Below are positions 1 to 6,570 of a DNA stretch of 8,045 bases, piece after piece. The notes beneath the pieces are model-generated. The model searched no databases, had not been told where the DNA came from, and saw nothing but the letters and a program-made list of their open reading frames with translations. The translations under genes and the position numbers were made by a program. Source of the DNA: Ignavibacteria bacterium UBA6688 (GTDB taxonomy: Bacteria > Bacteroidota > Ignavibacteria > UBA10030); contig DKJQ01000030.1 of NCBI GenBank assembly GCA_002454845.1, positions 7,811 through 15,855 of the forward strand, in the 5' to 3' direction. The first letter of the stretch is position 1. Every line of letters begins with the position of its first letter.

Positions 1-404
1 ATGAAGGGGCCTTCCAGATGGATGCCCCAGATATTCGAGCCGGCCTTGGAGGAGCAGTACCCTGCAATGCGTTTCACGTCGGCGACCATGTCGGCTTCCG
101 GCTTACTGTACAGGGCTGCAAGCATGCCGGTGGTGCCGTGCTGGAAAAAATGTTCGGAGATGGTGTCGAGCGCCTCGGGACTGGTGTCCGCAAATCCGTA
201 TCCTCCCCCGCCGTGGACGAGAAGGTCGATGAATCCGGGGGTGAGCGTCATTCCGTCGAGATCGTAGACTTTCATCTTTGCGGGGATATCGACTTCAGAG
301 ACCTTCCCAATAGCCGAGATTTTCTTCCCCTCCACCAGCAGGGCGCCTTGCTCGATAATTCTAAAAGGCGTGACAATGGTAATATTCTTCAGTGCAAAGT
401 TCAT
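1..404 (-). CDS. nagA: N-acetylglucosamine-6-phosphate deacetylase, N-terminal part (cut by window edge)
   Basis: The first 134 residues are present, starting at the ATG at 404-402; the C-terminal two thirds lie beyond the left edge. NagA is a cytoplasmic amidohydrolase that removes acetate from GlcNAc-6-phosphate, giving glucosamine-6-phosphate for amino-sugar catabolism and cell-wall recycling. Visible support: the small N-terminal beta domain, then TPGFIDLLVHGGGGYGF at residues 55-71, HGTTG at 89-93, and GIHLEGPF at 127-134, whose Glu131 is the family metal ligand. The HxH seen in dinuclear homologues reads Leu62-Val63-His64, so the first histidine is missing. E. coli NagA also departs from HxH here and uses one metal, so this need not mean loss of activity. 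The start lies 19 nt after the rpe stop, without a clear Shine-Dalgarno site. Family identity is near certain; substrate specificity within the amidohydrolases is very likely. Confidence 0.93.
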   Translation of the reverse strand, partial: MNFALKNITIVTPFRIIEQGALLVEGKKISAIGKVSEVDIPAKMKVYDLDGMTLTPGFIDLLVHGGGGYGFADTSPEALDTISEHFFQHGTTGMLAALYSKPEADMVADVKRIAGYCSSKAGSNIWGIHLEGPF

Positions 405-423
405 ACCCGATCCAGGATCTGTT

Positions 424-1077
424 TCAAGCAACACTTTGTTGAAGCCGTCGGACGGCTTGTTCCACATTGTCGGTTCCAAACACGGAAGTCCCGGCAATGA
501 GAACATCCGCTCCGGCCTTGACTACCTTGGGCGCAGTGGTGGTATCGATGCCCCCGTCGACCTCAATGCGGATGTCCAGGTCCAGGGTCGACGCCATGGA
601 CCGCGCTTCAGCTACTTTTCGCAGGGTGGCGGGAATAAATCTCTGTCCACCAAAGCCGGGGTTCACCGACATCATGAGGATAATATCAAGGTCCGGTAGG
701 ATCTCCGTCAAGGTTGAACAAGGAGTCGCCGGATTAATCGCGACGCCTGCCTTCGCCCCAAGTTCCTTGATCCGGGCGATCGTGCGGTGCAGGTGAATGC
801 AAGCTTCCTGGTGAATGATAATGTGGTCGGCCCCCGCGTGGCGAAATTGCTCGAGGTACTTCTCAGGCTCGACCATCATCAGGTGTGCATCAAGGGGAAG
901 TTTGGTGAGCTTACGTACTGCGGACACCACCATCGGTCCAAACGTCAGGTTCGGCACGAAGCGTCCATCCATCACGTCGAGATGGAACCAATCTGCTCCA
1001 CCGGCTTCCGCTTGAGCAATCTGCTCACGGAGGCGGGTGAAGTCGGCGGCGAGGATTGAGGGGGCGATTCGGATCAT
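424..1077 (-). CDS. rpe: Ribulose-phosphate 3-epimerase
   Basis: A complete 217-residue TIM-barrel enzyme of normal length for the family. It interconverts D-ribulose 5-phosphate and D-xylulose 5-phosphate in the cytoplasmic pentose phosphate pathway. Family motifs appear in order: APSILAADF (5-13), HLDVMDGRFVPNLTFGP (32-48), DAHLMM (63-68), a Met-rich VNPGFGGQRF segment (138-147), EVDGGI (172-177) and GADVLIAGTSVF (189-200). The metal ligands His32, Asp34, His65 and Asp174 are all present, with Asp34 and Asp174 the expected acid/base pair. The reading frame is open 26 codons further upstream, but that extension (lysine- and arginine-rich) overlaps the end of the PASTA gene and precedes the conserved first strand. 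The ATG at 1077 starts exactly at MIRIAPSIL, 7 nt after the PASTA stop. It probably depends on translational coupling, since no strong Shine-Dalgarno site is present. Confidence 0.97.
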   Translation of the reverse strand: MIRIAPSILAADFTRLREQIAQAEAGGADWFHLDVMDGRFVPNLTFGPMVVSAVRKLTKLPLDAHLMMVEPEKYLEQFRHAGADHIIIHQEACIHLHRTIARIKELGAKAGVAINPATPCSTLTEILPDLDIILMMSVNPGFGGQRFIPATLRKVAEARSMASTLDLDIRIEVDGGIDTTTAPKVVKAGADVLIAGTSVFGTDNVEQAVRRLQQSVA

Positions 1078-1084
1078 CACTGGC

Positions 1085-1849
1085 TCAATTTTCGTTGGTC
1101 GGCGGTTCCGCTTTTTTGGAGACGAACAGGTCAATTGCCTGTCCCGGGATAACAAGGTCGCCCGGGCGGGGATATTGGTCCATAACTGTATTGGGTAAGA
1201 GATCGACGCTGAGCTGGTAGGTCACGTTGCCGATCTTCAATCCTGCCTGGATGATGAGTCTTTCGGCATCGGAATAGCTCTTTCTGAGGACGTCGGGAAT
1301 CTGCACTCGCTCCCCGCTCTTCCCCATGCTCACCACGACGTGTATCACATGCCCCGCGGAAACTTTCGTGCCTTCGGCGACATTCTGATCGATCACAGTC
1401 CCCTGAGGGTATTCATCGGACGCCTCGTACCGCATACTGCCGAAACTCAAGCCGCTCCGTTCGAGTGTGAAGGTCGCATCACGGATTGTTTTCCCGCGCA
1501 ACCCGGGAACCGGTATAAGCACTTCTCCTCCGCTGATCGTCAGGTAGATTCCCCGGCCGTACTTCACCTGGGCGTTGGCGGGAGGAGTTTGGAGAATGAC
1601 AATACCTTCGGGATACAACCGGTCGGCCCGAATCTCCGATTGCTTCCCTTCCAGTCCCTGCCCGGAGAGAATCCTGACAGCTTCTTCATAGGTTACACCA
1701 ATGACATTTGGCACCGAGGTGGTCATCCCATGCTGGACGAACCTCGGCATCACCACATCGTCGAACAAAAAGAAAAGAAGGATCACAACTGCGAGAGTTA
1801 CAAGGGGGATCTTTAATCGGGAAAACCGCGTTTTAGTTTTTGCTGCCAT
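1085..1849 (-). CDS. Membrane-anchored protein with three PASTA domains
   Basis: A 254-residue protein with a short basic N-terminus, one hydrophobic segment at about residues 13-29 (signal anchor), and an extracytoplasmic part of three PASTA repeats: about 44-107 (starting SVPNVIG), 109-176 (VLIPVPGLRGK) and 181-245 (VQIPDVLRKSYSDAE). Each repeat shows the usual order: a V/I-P-x-hydrophobic entry, a helix with an A/E-A pair, a Gly-Leu turn, and a P-x-G strand pair ending in a hydrophobic strand. PASTA domains bind peptidoglycan fragments in Ser/Thr kinases and class B PBPs. Here there is no kinase or transpeptidase domain, so the protein probably senses or tethers to the cell wall, or supports another enzyme. 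The ATG at 1849 places Lys and Arg residues just before the membrane segment. It heads the transcript carrying rpe and nagA. The partner is unknown. Confidence 0.88.
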   Translation of the reverse strand: MAAKTKTRFSRLKIPLVTLAVVILLFFLFDDVVMPRFVQHGMTTSVPNVIGVTYEEAVRILSGQGLEGKQSEIRADRLYPEGIVILQTPPANAQVKYGRGIYLTISGGEVLIPVPGLRGKTIRDATFTLERSGLSFGSMRYEASDEYPQGTVIDQNVAEGTKVSAGHVIHVVVSMGKSGERVQIPDVLRKSYSDAERLIIQAGLKIGNVTYQLSVDLLPNTVMDQYPRPGDLVIPGQAIDLFVSKKAEPPTNEN

Positions 1850-1860
1850 GGCGAGGAATT

Positions 1861-1889
1861 ATAATAGGGAGAATTCGCCTCATTTACAA
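1861..1889 (-). promoter_or_regulatory. Candidate promoter of the PASTA-rpe-nagA operon
   Basis: On the minus strand, TTGTAA (1889-1884) is followed after 17 nt by TATTAT (1866-1861), close to the sigma-70 pattern. A perfect TATAAT overlaps it at 1863-1858, but with a 20-nt spacer. Transcription would begin near 1854, leaving about 5 nt before the ATG at 1849, so the message would be nearly leaderless. This agrees with the absence of a Shine-Dalgarno site there. If the organism uses a Bacteroidota-type sigma factor, these boxes may not be the functional ones. Confidence 0.45.
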
Positions 1890-1937
1890 GGAATGGGGAA
1901 CCCCTGCCACAATGCACTCCGATACGTGGTGCGATGG

Positions 1938-1982
1938 GGGCAATGGCATGCCGCTCGCAAACTGTGCACCGGAGAATTGCCC
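1938..1982. repeat. Inverted repeat in the divergent gap
   Basis: GGGCAAT (1938-1944) is exactly complementary to ATTGCCC (1976-1982), separated by 31 nt. It lies between the two candidate promoters. The 7-bp arms with a long loop are too weak for a terminator. They could be a protein-binding pair of half-sites or chance. Two small palindromes, GGCATGCC at about 1945-1952 and GTGCAC at about 1964-1969, lie inside. Confidence 0.25.
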
Positions 1983-1993
1983 GGGATTTGGAC

Positions 1994-2022
1994 TTGACAT
2001 GATGGTATGCTATTTGTATCGA
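1994..2022 (+). promoter_or_regulatory. Candidate promoter of the radical SAM/glycosyltransferase operon
   Basis: A perfect TTGACA -35 box lies at 1994-1999. A 17-nt spacer leads to TATCGA at 2017-2022, which matches the -10 consensus at only three positions, so a weak or activator-dependent promoter is suggested. Transcription would start near 2029, giving a leader of about 100 nt before the ATG at 2126. It is the best sigma-70-like -35 on the plus strand upstream of the six-gene operon. Confidence 0.35.
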
Positions 2023-2037
2023 AGTCAGCATGATGGT
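1998..2037 (+). repeat. Direct repeat CATGATGGT, two copies 31 nt apart
   Basis: CATGATGGT occurs at 1998-2006, overlapping the end of the candidate -35 box, and again at 2029-2037, at the predicted transcription start. A spacing of 31 bp is close to three helical turns, which would place both copies on the same DNA face. This could be an operator pair. Nine bases is short enough for chance to remain possible. Confidence 0.3.
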
Positions 2038-2078
2038 GGTTATTTTTGCTTTCAACTCCAAACTTTAGTACCATCGTG
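2029..2078 (+). promoter_or_regulatory. Possible stem-loop in the leader of the biosynthetic operon
   Basis: CATGATGGT (2029-2037) can pair with ACCATCGTG (2070-2078) as a 9-bp RNA stem with one G-U pair, closing a loop of 32 nt rich in A and T. The predicted transcript would begin at or near the left arm. The arms are followed by CCACCAC (2084-2090), which could compete for the GGTGG part of the left arm. No known riboswitch or T-box is recognised, and no T-run follows, so it is not a standard terminator. Confidence 0.25.
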
Positions 2079-2125
2079 ATGAGCCACCACACTTGTATTG
2101 CTCACTCCCCACGCATCGGATCGTC

Positions 2126-3121
2126 ATGGTCGAAGCAACCTTCTCATTTGCTCCCTTGTCCAGACCGGTCGATTCCCATCTTCACCGGGATGTCCTGAAG
2201 GTCCTGCTCTACTTCGATCTTTTCCGCCATCCTCTTTCACCCCTTGAGATTTACGAGTTTCTTCCATCCAACTCGACAACGCCGTCCCAGGTTGCAGGAG
2301 CTTGTGTCCACTTCCCGCTGAACGCGGTCCTCGACTCTTCCGATGGACTTTTCTTCCTGAAGGAGCGGGGAGCCCGGTGCGTTACAGAGCGGCGCAGCAA
2401 GGAGGCGATCGCACGACGGCGATGGATGATTGCCCGCCTGATGGCCGCGCTGATCAGGCACTTCCCCTTTGTCCGCGGAGTGGGAGTCTCGGGTGAACTC
2501 TCAAAAGGTGTTTCCACCGAGAAAAGTGATATCGATTACGTTCTGGTCACGGAGGAAGGACGGCTTTGGATCTGCCGGACCCTCCTCATCCTCTTTAAGA
2601 AGGTTGCCCTCCTGAACAGCAAGAGATATTTTTGCGTCAATCATCTTGTCACCGAGCGTAGCCTCGAGGTCGAGCCGAAGAACGTCTATACGGCCATTGA
2701 ATTGGCGACAGTGAAACCGGTTTGCAACCCCGGACTGTTTCATCGTTATCGTGAAGCGAATCCATGGGTCCGGGATTTCCTTCCAAACTGGTGGAACCAA
2801 TTTGCGGGCTCCATGGAAAACGGTTCTCCGGAAAAACAGTCCCGACGCCCCTTGCTGCAGAGGATACTCGAATTTCCCTTCCGCGGTTCCCTGGGAGACC
2901 GTCTGGACCGGTGGTTGATGCGGCAATGGCAGGATCTGTGGAAGCGTCGCTATCCAGGAATATCCGAGGAAGCCCGCGCTCGACTTTTCGCCTCCACTCC
3001 GCATCTCTCCACCGCCTATGGTGGTGACATCCTGACGATCATCCTCGGCCGTTATCGGGAGCAATTACGGCGGTATGGCTTGCTCGACGAATCGCTCCCC
3101 AGCCAAAGAACGCCTCCATGA
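2126..3121 (+). CDS. Nucleotidyltransferase-fold protein with N-terminal helical/winged-helix-like region
   Basis: A 331-residue cytoplasmic protein. Residues about 20-48 (RDVLKVLLYFDLFRHPLSPL onward) look like a small winged-helix-like unit. The core at 117-141 shows the nucleotidyltransferase pattern: GVGVSGELSKG, then SDIDYVLVT with Asp135 and Asp137 as expected metal ligands. The glycine pair that usually reads GS is GVSG/EL here. A third acidic residue is not obvious. A later segment, NVYTAIELATVKP (186-198), is a conserved helix as I recall from related uncharacterised proteins. The real reaction is unknown: nucleotidyl transfer to a small molecule, sugar or protein is possible. I chose the ATG at 2126, with a GGA 5 nt upstream; a TTG at 2093 would add 11 residues. 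It leads the operon and its TGA overlaps the next ATG by 4 nt, implying coupling to the radical SAM gene. Confidence 0.75.
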   Translation: MVEATFSFAPLSRPVDSHLHRDVLKVLLYFDLFRHPLSPLEIYEFLPSNSTTPSQVAGACVHFPLNAVLDSSDGLFFLKERGARCVTERRSKEAIARRRWMIARLMAALIRHFPFVRGVGVSGELSKGVSTEKSDIDYVLVTEEGRLWICRTLLILFKKVALLNSKRYFCVNHLVTERSLEVEPKNVYTAIELATVKPVCNPGLFHRYREANPWVRDFLPNWWNQFAGSMENGSPEKQSRRPLLQRILEFPFRGSLGDRLDRWLMRQWQDLWKRRYPGISEEARARLFASTPHLSTAYGGDILTIILGRYREQLRRYGLLDESLPSQRTPP

Positions 3122-4602
3122 CCGACATTCTTCTCACCCATTCGTACTTCCTGCGGTTCGATCCCAAGGAGTATAAGTCTATGATGCCGTACCCGCCGCT
3201 TGGGACGTTGTATGCCGCGGGTCTTTTGAGGCAACAGGGGTTCTCCGTTGCTGTCCATGACGTGATGCTGGAGCAATCGGAATCCAGCATTATCGACCCC
3301 ATCGACAACCATGGTCCGAAGATCCTCGTTATCTACGATGATCAATTCAATTATCTGACGAAGATGTGTTTGGGACGCATGCGCAAGGCGGCCTTTGCGA
3401 TGACCCGTCTGGCAAAAGAGCGGAATTGTACCGTGGTGATCTTCAGCTCTGACGCGAGCGATCACCTTGAGGAATATTTTGCCGAGGGAGCTGATTACGT
3501 CCTGTGCGGCGAGGCCGAGGAGACCCTTGTGCAACTCTGTACGCAGCTTCTGAAGAAGGAAGAGGGGTCGGGAGAAGAAATCTCAGGACTTGCCTTTCTC
3601 ACCGGGACGACGATCCGGAGAACCGCGAAGAGAAATGTGGTCGCAGACCTGGATCGGTTCCCCTTTCCTGCCTGGGATCTTCTCGATCTTGGATCGTATC
3701 GACGCGCCTGGACAAAGCGCCACGGATATTTTTCTCTGAACATGGTGACTACACGAGGATGTCCGTTCCATTGCAACTGGTGCGCCAAGCCGATCTATGG
3801 ACAGGTGTACCATAGCCGGTCTCCGGAAAACGTGGTGGAAGAAATGCTCCACCTGAACTCTCTCGCCAAGCCGGACCATCTCTGGTTTGCGGACGATATT
3901 TTTGGACTGAAGCCAGGATGGGTGGCGCGGTTCGATCAAGTGGTGAATCAACGGAAGGCTCAGATCCCCTTTAAGTGCCTTTCCAGAGTCGATCTTCTGT
4001 TGCGGGAGGACACCATCCGCCACCTCCACCATGCCGGATGCCAGACCGTCTGGGTCGGGGCTGAATCAGGCTCACAAAAAATTCTCGATGCGATGGAAAA
4101 AGGGATCAAGGTCGAGGAAATCTACCGGGCGACGGCGTTGCTCCACGCGCATGGTATTCGCGTGGGGTTTTTTCTTCAGTACGGGTACCCTGGTGAGACC
4201 CGCGAGGATATTGAGCAGACACTCCGGATGGTGAAGGATTGCAGACCGGATGAAATCGGGATCTCGGTCTCCTACCCTCTCCCCGGCACAAAGTTCCACG
4301 ACCAGGTCAAACACGATCTTCAAGAGAAGCAGAACTGGGTCGATAGCGGTGATCTTGACATGATGTTTCGCGGGACGTATGTTCCCGATTTCTACAGGGC
4401 TCTTCACATGGTGACCCACAAAAAATTTCGACTTTGGCAGGCCCGGGATGCCTTGCGGCATATTCTGACCCATCCGCAAAGCATAAGCGGGAAAAGCCTG
4501 AGGCTTTTCGCCGCCTCCGCGTATCATGCTGTTACGCTTCCCCGACTCGAGTCCCAACTTCAACATCTCGCGGAACTCCGCAACCCGGTGGCCCATGGAT
4601 AA
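3118..4602 (+). CDS. B12-binding-domain radical SAM protein
   Basis: A 494-residue protein. Residues about 1-145 form a cobalamin-binding-like Rossmann domain (MPYPPLGTLYAAGLL at 23-37, GADYVLCGEAEETL at 124-137). About 205-400 form the radical SAM barrel, with the 4Fe-4S ligands Cys215, Cys219 and Cys222 in TTRGCPFHCNWCAKP (211-225). Further motifs are WFADDIFGLKPGW (256-268) and GAESGSQKIL (314-323), which resemble the BchE/HpnJ-like class B group. The DxHxxG motif of base-off cobalamin proteins is not present: the matching place reads DVMLEQ (48-53), as is usual in class B radical SAM enzymes. Such enzymes methylate or rearrange unactivated carbons using SAM and often methylcobalamin. The substrate is unknown. 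The ATG at 3118 overlaps the preceding stop, and the TAA lies inside the methyltransferase gene. Confidence 0.9.
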   Translation: MTDILLTHSYFLRFDPKEYKSMMPYPPLGTLYAAGLLRQQGFSVAVHDVMLEQSESSIIDPIDNHGPKILVIYDDQFNYLTKMCLGRMRKAAFAMTRLAKERNCTVVIFSSDASDHLEEYFAEGADYVLCGEAEETLVQLCTQLLKKEEGSGEEISGLAFLTGTTIRRTAKRNVVADLDRFPFPAWDLLDLGSYRRAWTKRHGYFSLNMVTTRGCPFHCNWCAKPIYGQVYHSRSPENVVEEMLHLNSLAKPDHLWFADDIFGLKPGWVARFDQVVNQRKAQIPFKCLSRVDLLLREDTIRHLHHAGCQTVWVGAESGSQKILDAMEKGIKVEEIYRATALLHAHGIRVGFFLQYGYPGETREDIEQTLRMVKDCRPDEIGISVSYPLPGTKFHDQVKHDLQEKQNWVDSGDLDMMFRGTYVPDFYRALHMVTHKKFRLWQARDALRHILTHPQSISGKSLRLFAASAYHAVTLPRLESQLQHLAELRNPVAHG

Positions 4603-5410
4603 TTCACCGTACCATCAAGACTCGTCCATCGACGTTCTCGAGGCATTCGATTCGGTTGCCGTCCAATTCGACGAGCGCTTCGAGAACGAGATAACACACC
4701 GGATCAGGAACAAGATCTACTCGCTCGTCGAAAGGACGGTGCATCCTCCCGCATCCCTCCTCGATATCAATTGCGGCACCGGTATCGACGCGATGGCTCT
4801 TGCGCAAAAAGGGTTCTCAGTCCTTGGACTCGATGCTTCCCCGGGAATGATTCAGGAAGCGGGACGGAAAGCCGCGCGCGAGCCAGGAGCCCGTGTCGCT
4901 TTTTCCGTCGGATCGTTCCATCATCTCTCAGGACATATCCCGGGATTGTTCGATCTGGCGTTCTCGAATTTTGGGGGACTCAATTGCACCGACGACCTGT
5001 CCAGCGTTGCCGGGGAAGTGTCCTCCGTCTTAAGGCCCGGTGGATATTTTCTTGCCGTGGTGATGCCCCCTTTCTCGCTCTGGGAGTTCTTCTCCTACGC
5101 GTTGCGCGGGCAACGAAGGAATGCTTTGCGCCGGATGCGCAAGGGGACGCTCGCGACAGGGTTCGACGGCAAATCCTTCACCGTGTTGTACCATTCTCCG
5201 CGCACGTTTATGGATGCATGCTCTCCCTGGTTTGAACTCCGGGATTTGATTGGGTTGAGCATCATGAGTCCAACTCCCCAATCGACCGGTTTTGCGAGGG
5301 CATTTCCCCGCCTTATTCGCCTGCTCATGTGGGTCGATTCACAAATTGAGCGCTTGCCTCTCTTCCGTTCGTCGGGAGATCACTTCATCGTGATTTGTCG
5401 GAAGAAATAG
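4595..5410 (+). CDS. Class I SAM-dependent methyltransferase
   Basis: A 271-residue cytoplasmic enzyme. After an N-terminal helical stretch containing FDSVAVQFDERFENE (18-32), motif I is LLDINCGTG (55-63), the acidic residue ending the second strand is Asp80 (VLGLDASPGM, 76-85), FDLAFSNFGGLN (119-130) is the motif IV region, and LRPGGYFLAVV (146-156) the motif after it. Motif I has Asn59 where the first glycine usually stands, a variant also seen in other LxxNCGTG methyltransferases. The C-terminal 100 residues hold the hydrophobic SLWEFFSYAL (161-170) and many arginines, suggesting a lipid or large amphipathic substrate, although this is inference. A longer frame from 4526 exists, but the ATG at 4595 overlaps the radical SAM gene by only 8 nt and starts just before the conserved part. 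Methyl acceptor unknown (sugar hydroxyl, carboxyl or lipid are all possible). Confidence 0.88.
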   Translation: MDNSPYHQDSSIDVLEAFDSVAVQFDERFENEITHRIRNKIYSLVERTVHPPASLLDINCGTGIDAMALAQKGFSVLGLDASPGMIQEAGRKAAREPGARVAFSVGSFHHLSGHIPGLFDLAFSNFGGLNCTDDLSSVAGEVSSVLRPGGYFLAVVMPPFSLWEFFSYALRGQRRNALRRMRKGTLATGFDGKSFTVLYHSPRTFMDACSPWFELRDLIGLSIMSPTPQSTGFARAFPRLIRLLMWVDSQIERLPLFRSSGDHFIVICRKK

Positions 5411-5415
5411 GGAGC

Positions 5416-5422
5416 AGGGGAA
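5416..5422 (+). promoter_or_regulatory. Shine-Dalgarno site that fixes the first glycosyltransferase start
   Basis: AGGGGAA, ending 5 nt before the ATG at 5428, is a good ribosome binding site. It favours this ATG over a TTG at 5395 that would overlap the methyltransferase gene. Confidence 0.6.
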
Positions 5423-5427
5423 TAACC

Positions 5428-6570
5428 ATGCACGTTCTGTATTTAAACTACCAGCTCGATCGGGACCTGCAGTCGGCCGACATGCTCTTGCAGCGGTACT
5501 CTACCATGACGGAGTGGTGCATCGCGTTGAAACGGGAAGGTGTGGAGCGTGTTTCCATCGTACAGGCATTTCATAACGACCAAATTCATCAACGGGCAGG
5601 GGTCGAGTTCCATTTTGTCCGAGCGGGGATCTTCCCTTCTGTCCCTGCGTGGATGACTCCGGGAAGAATCCATGCCAAGGTCTGCGGATTGTCTCCGGAT
5701 GTCGTTCATCACAGCGGGCACGTCTATCCTCTCTCGCATCTCCGATCCACGATCGGACCGGCAACTGCTCTGCTCTGGCAACATCGCGGCGGCAACCCAT
5801 CGTCCTTCCCCGGGATGCTGTTGAAGCGGCGAGGTTTTCTATCTGTGGATGGTTTTCTCTTCTCTGCGAAGGAATGTGCCTCCTCATGGGGAGATCGGGG
5901 CATCATCAGGAACCATCAGCAGATCTATGAGATCATGGGCGGATCGTCCACGTGCACGCCCATCGAAACAGAACAGGCAAAACGAGAGCTTGGGCTTTCC
6001 GGTGCGCTGGTGTTTCTCTGGGTGGGTAGGCTGAACTCCAACAAAGACCCTCTTACGGTCATCAGGGGATTTGCCCTCGCAGTCAAAACTCTTCCCGATG
6101 CACATCTGTTCATGATTTACCAGGACAGCCAGCTCCTTTCCGCGGTGCATGGTGCCATCCGGGACCTTCATCTGGATGCAAACGTGCATCTCCTGGGACG
6201 GATCACGGGTAGCGAGATTGTCCGATACTACAGGGCAGCGGATTTCTTTCTTCTGGGAAGCCATCAGGAAGCAACCGGATTCGCGGTCCTGGAGGCGATG
6301 GCATGCGGTGTCGTTCCGATTGTGACGGATATCCCCTCCTTTCGCCGCATGACTGCCAATGGAACGATCGGCTCTCTCTGGCAGCCGGGGAAGGTCTCAT
6401 CCCTGGTTTCTGCGATTCAGAATGCTCTGGAGAAAAAGACCATGCGGTCCTCCGTAAGAAAGTACTTCCTGGACCATTGGAGCTTTGGCGCGCTGGCACG
6501 TCAGGCAATCCGGGTCTACGACGATGCGTATCGTCGCCGCAACCCTCTTCCGGGAATGAAGGCACCATGA
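5428..6570 (+). CDS. Glycosyltransferase, GT4-like (first of two)
   Basis: A 380-residue GT-B fold enzyme that likely transfers a sugar from a nucleotide donor at the cytoplasmic face of the membrane. The N-terminal acceptor half runs to about residue 175. The C-terminal half opens with VFLWVGRLNSNKDPLTVIRG (195-214), with Arg201 and Lys206 as expected phosphate contacts. The E-x7-E signature is EATGFAVLE (281-289), followed by AMACGVVPIVTDI. The segment that normally reads V-I-P-N-G-V-D is replaced by IYEIMGGSSTCTP (166-178), so this is not a standard GT4 linker; related proteins with an E-V-M-E-G-S-type motif exist as I recall. No transmembrane segment or signal peptide is seen. Donor and acceptor are unknown. 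Its TGA overlaps the start of the second glycosyltransferase by 4 nt, so the two are probably made in fixed ratio and act in sequence. Confidence 0.88.
   Translation: MHVLYLNYQLDRDLQSADMLLQRYSTMTEWCIALKREGVERVSIVQAFHNDQIHQRAGVEFHFVRAGIFPSVPAWMTPGRIHAKVCGLSPDVVHHSGHVYPLSHLRSTIGPATALLWQHRGGNPSSFPGMLLKRRGFLSVDGFLFSAKECASSWGDRGIIRNHQQIYEIMGGSSTCTPIETEQAKRELGLSGALVFLWVGRLNSNKDPLTVIRGFALAVKTLPDAHLFMIYQDSQLLSAVHGAIRDLHLDANVHLLGRITGSEIVRYYRAADFFLLGSHQEATGFAVLEAMACGVVPIVTDIPSFRRMTANGTIGSLWQPGKVSSLVSAIQNALEKKTMRSSVRKYFLDHWSFGALARQAIRVYDDAYRRRNPLPGMKAP

Noticed and set aside
18..500. 160-residue open frame on the plus strand
   Set aside because: It runs opposite to nagA and the end of rpe, both with clear family motifs. 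Its own product shows no recognisable motif.
1078..1155. 26-residue N-terminal extension of rpe
   Set aside because: It overlaps the PASTA gene and has Lys/Arg-rich, non-conserved sequence. Normal family length and motif start fit the ATG at 1077.
1894..1904. GGGGAACCCC short palindrome
   Set aside because: The arms leave only a 2-nt loop, too tight for a hairpin. No T-run follows, so it is not a terminator.
1840..2079. 79-residue frame across the divergent gap
   Set aside because: It starts at a TTG inside the PASTA gene, has no ribosome site and shows no family pattern.
2093..2125. TTG start adding 11 residues to the nucleotidyltransferase-fold protein
   Set aside because: No ribosome site near it and no conserved residues. 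The ATG at 2126 is preferred, but this choice is not firm.
4526..4594. 23-codon upstream extension of the methyltransferase
   Set aside because: It lies wholly inside the radical SAM gene. The ATG at 4595 gives a normal coupled overlap.
4072..4596. 174-residue open frame on the minus strand
   Set aside because: Antisense to the radical SAM gene, with no ribosome site and no recognisable family. Typical shadow of a GC-rich gene.
6303..6566. 88-codon upstream extension of the second glycosyltransferase frame
   Set aside because: It overlaps the first glycosyltransferase in another frame and resembles no family. The ATG at 6567 sits in an ATGA overlap and begins exactly at the conserved N-terminus.
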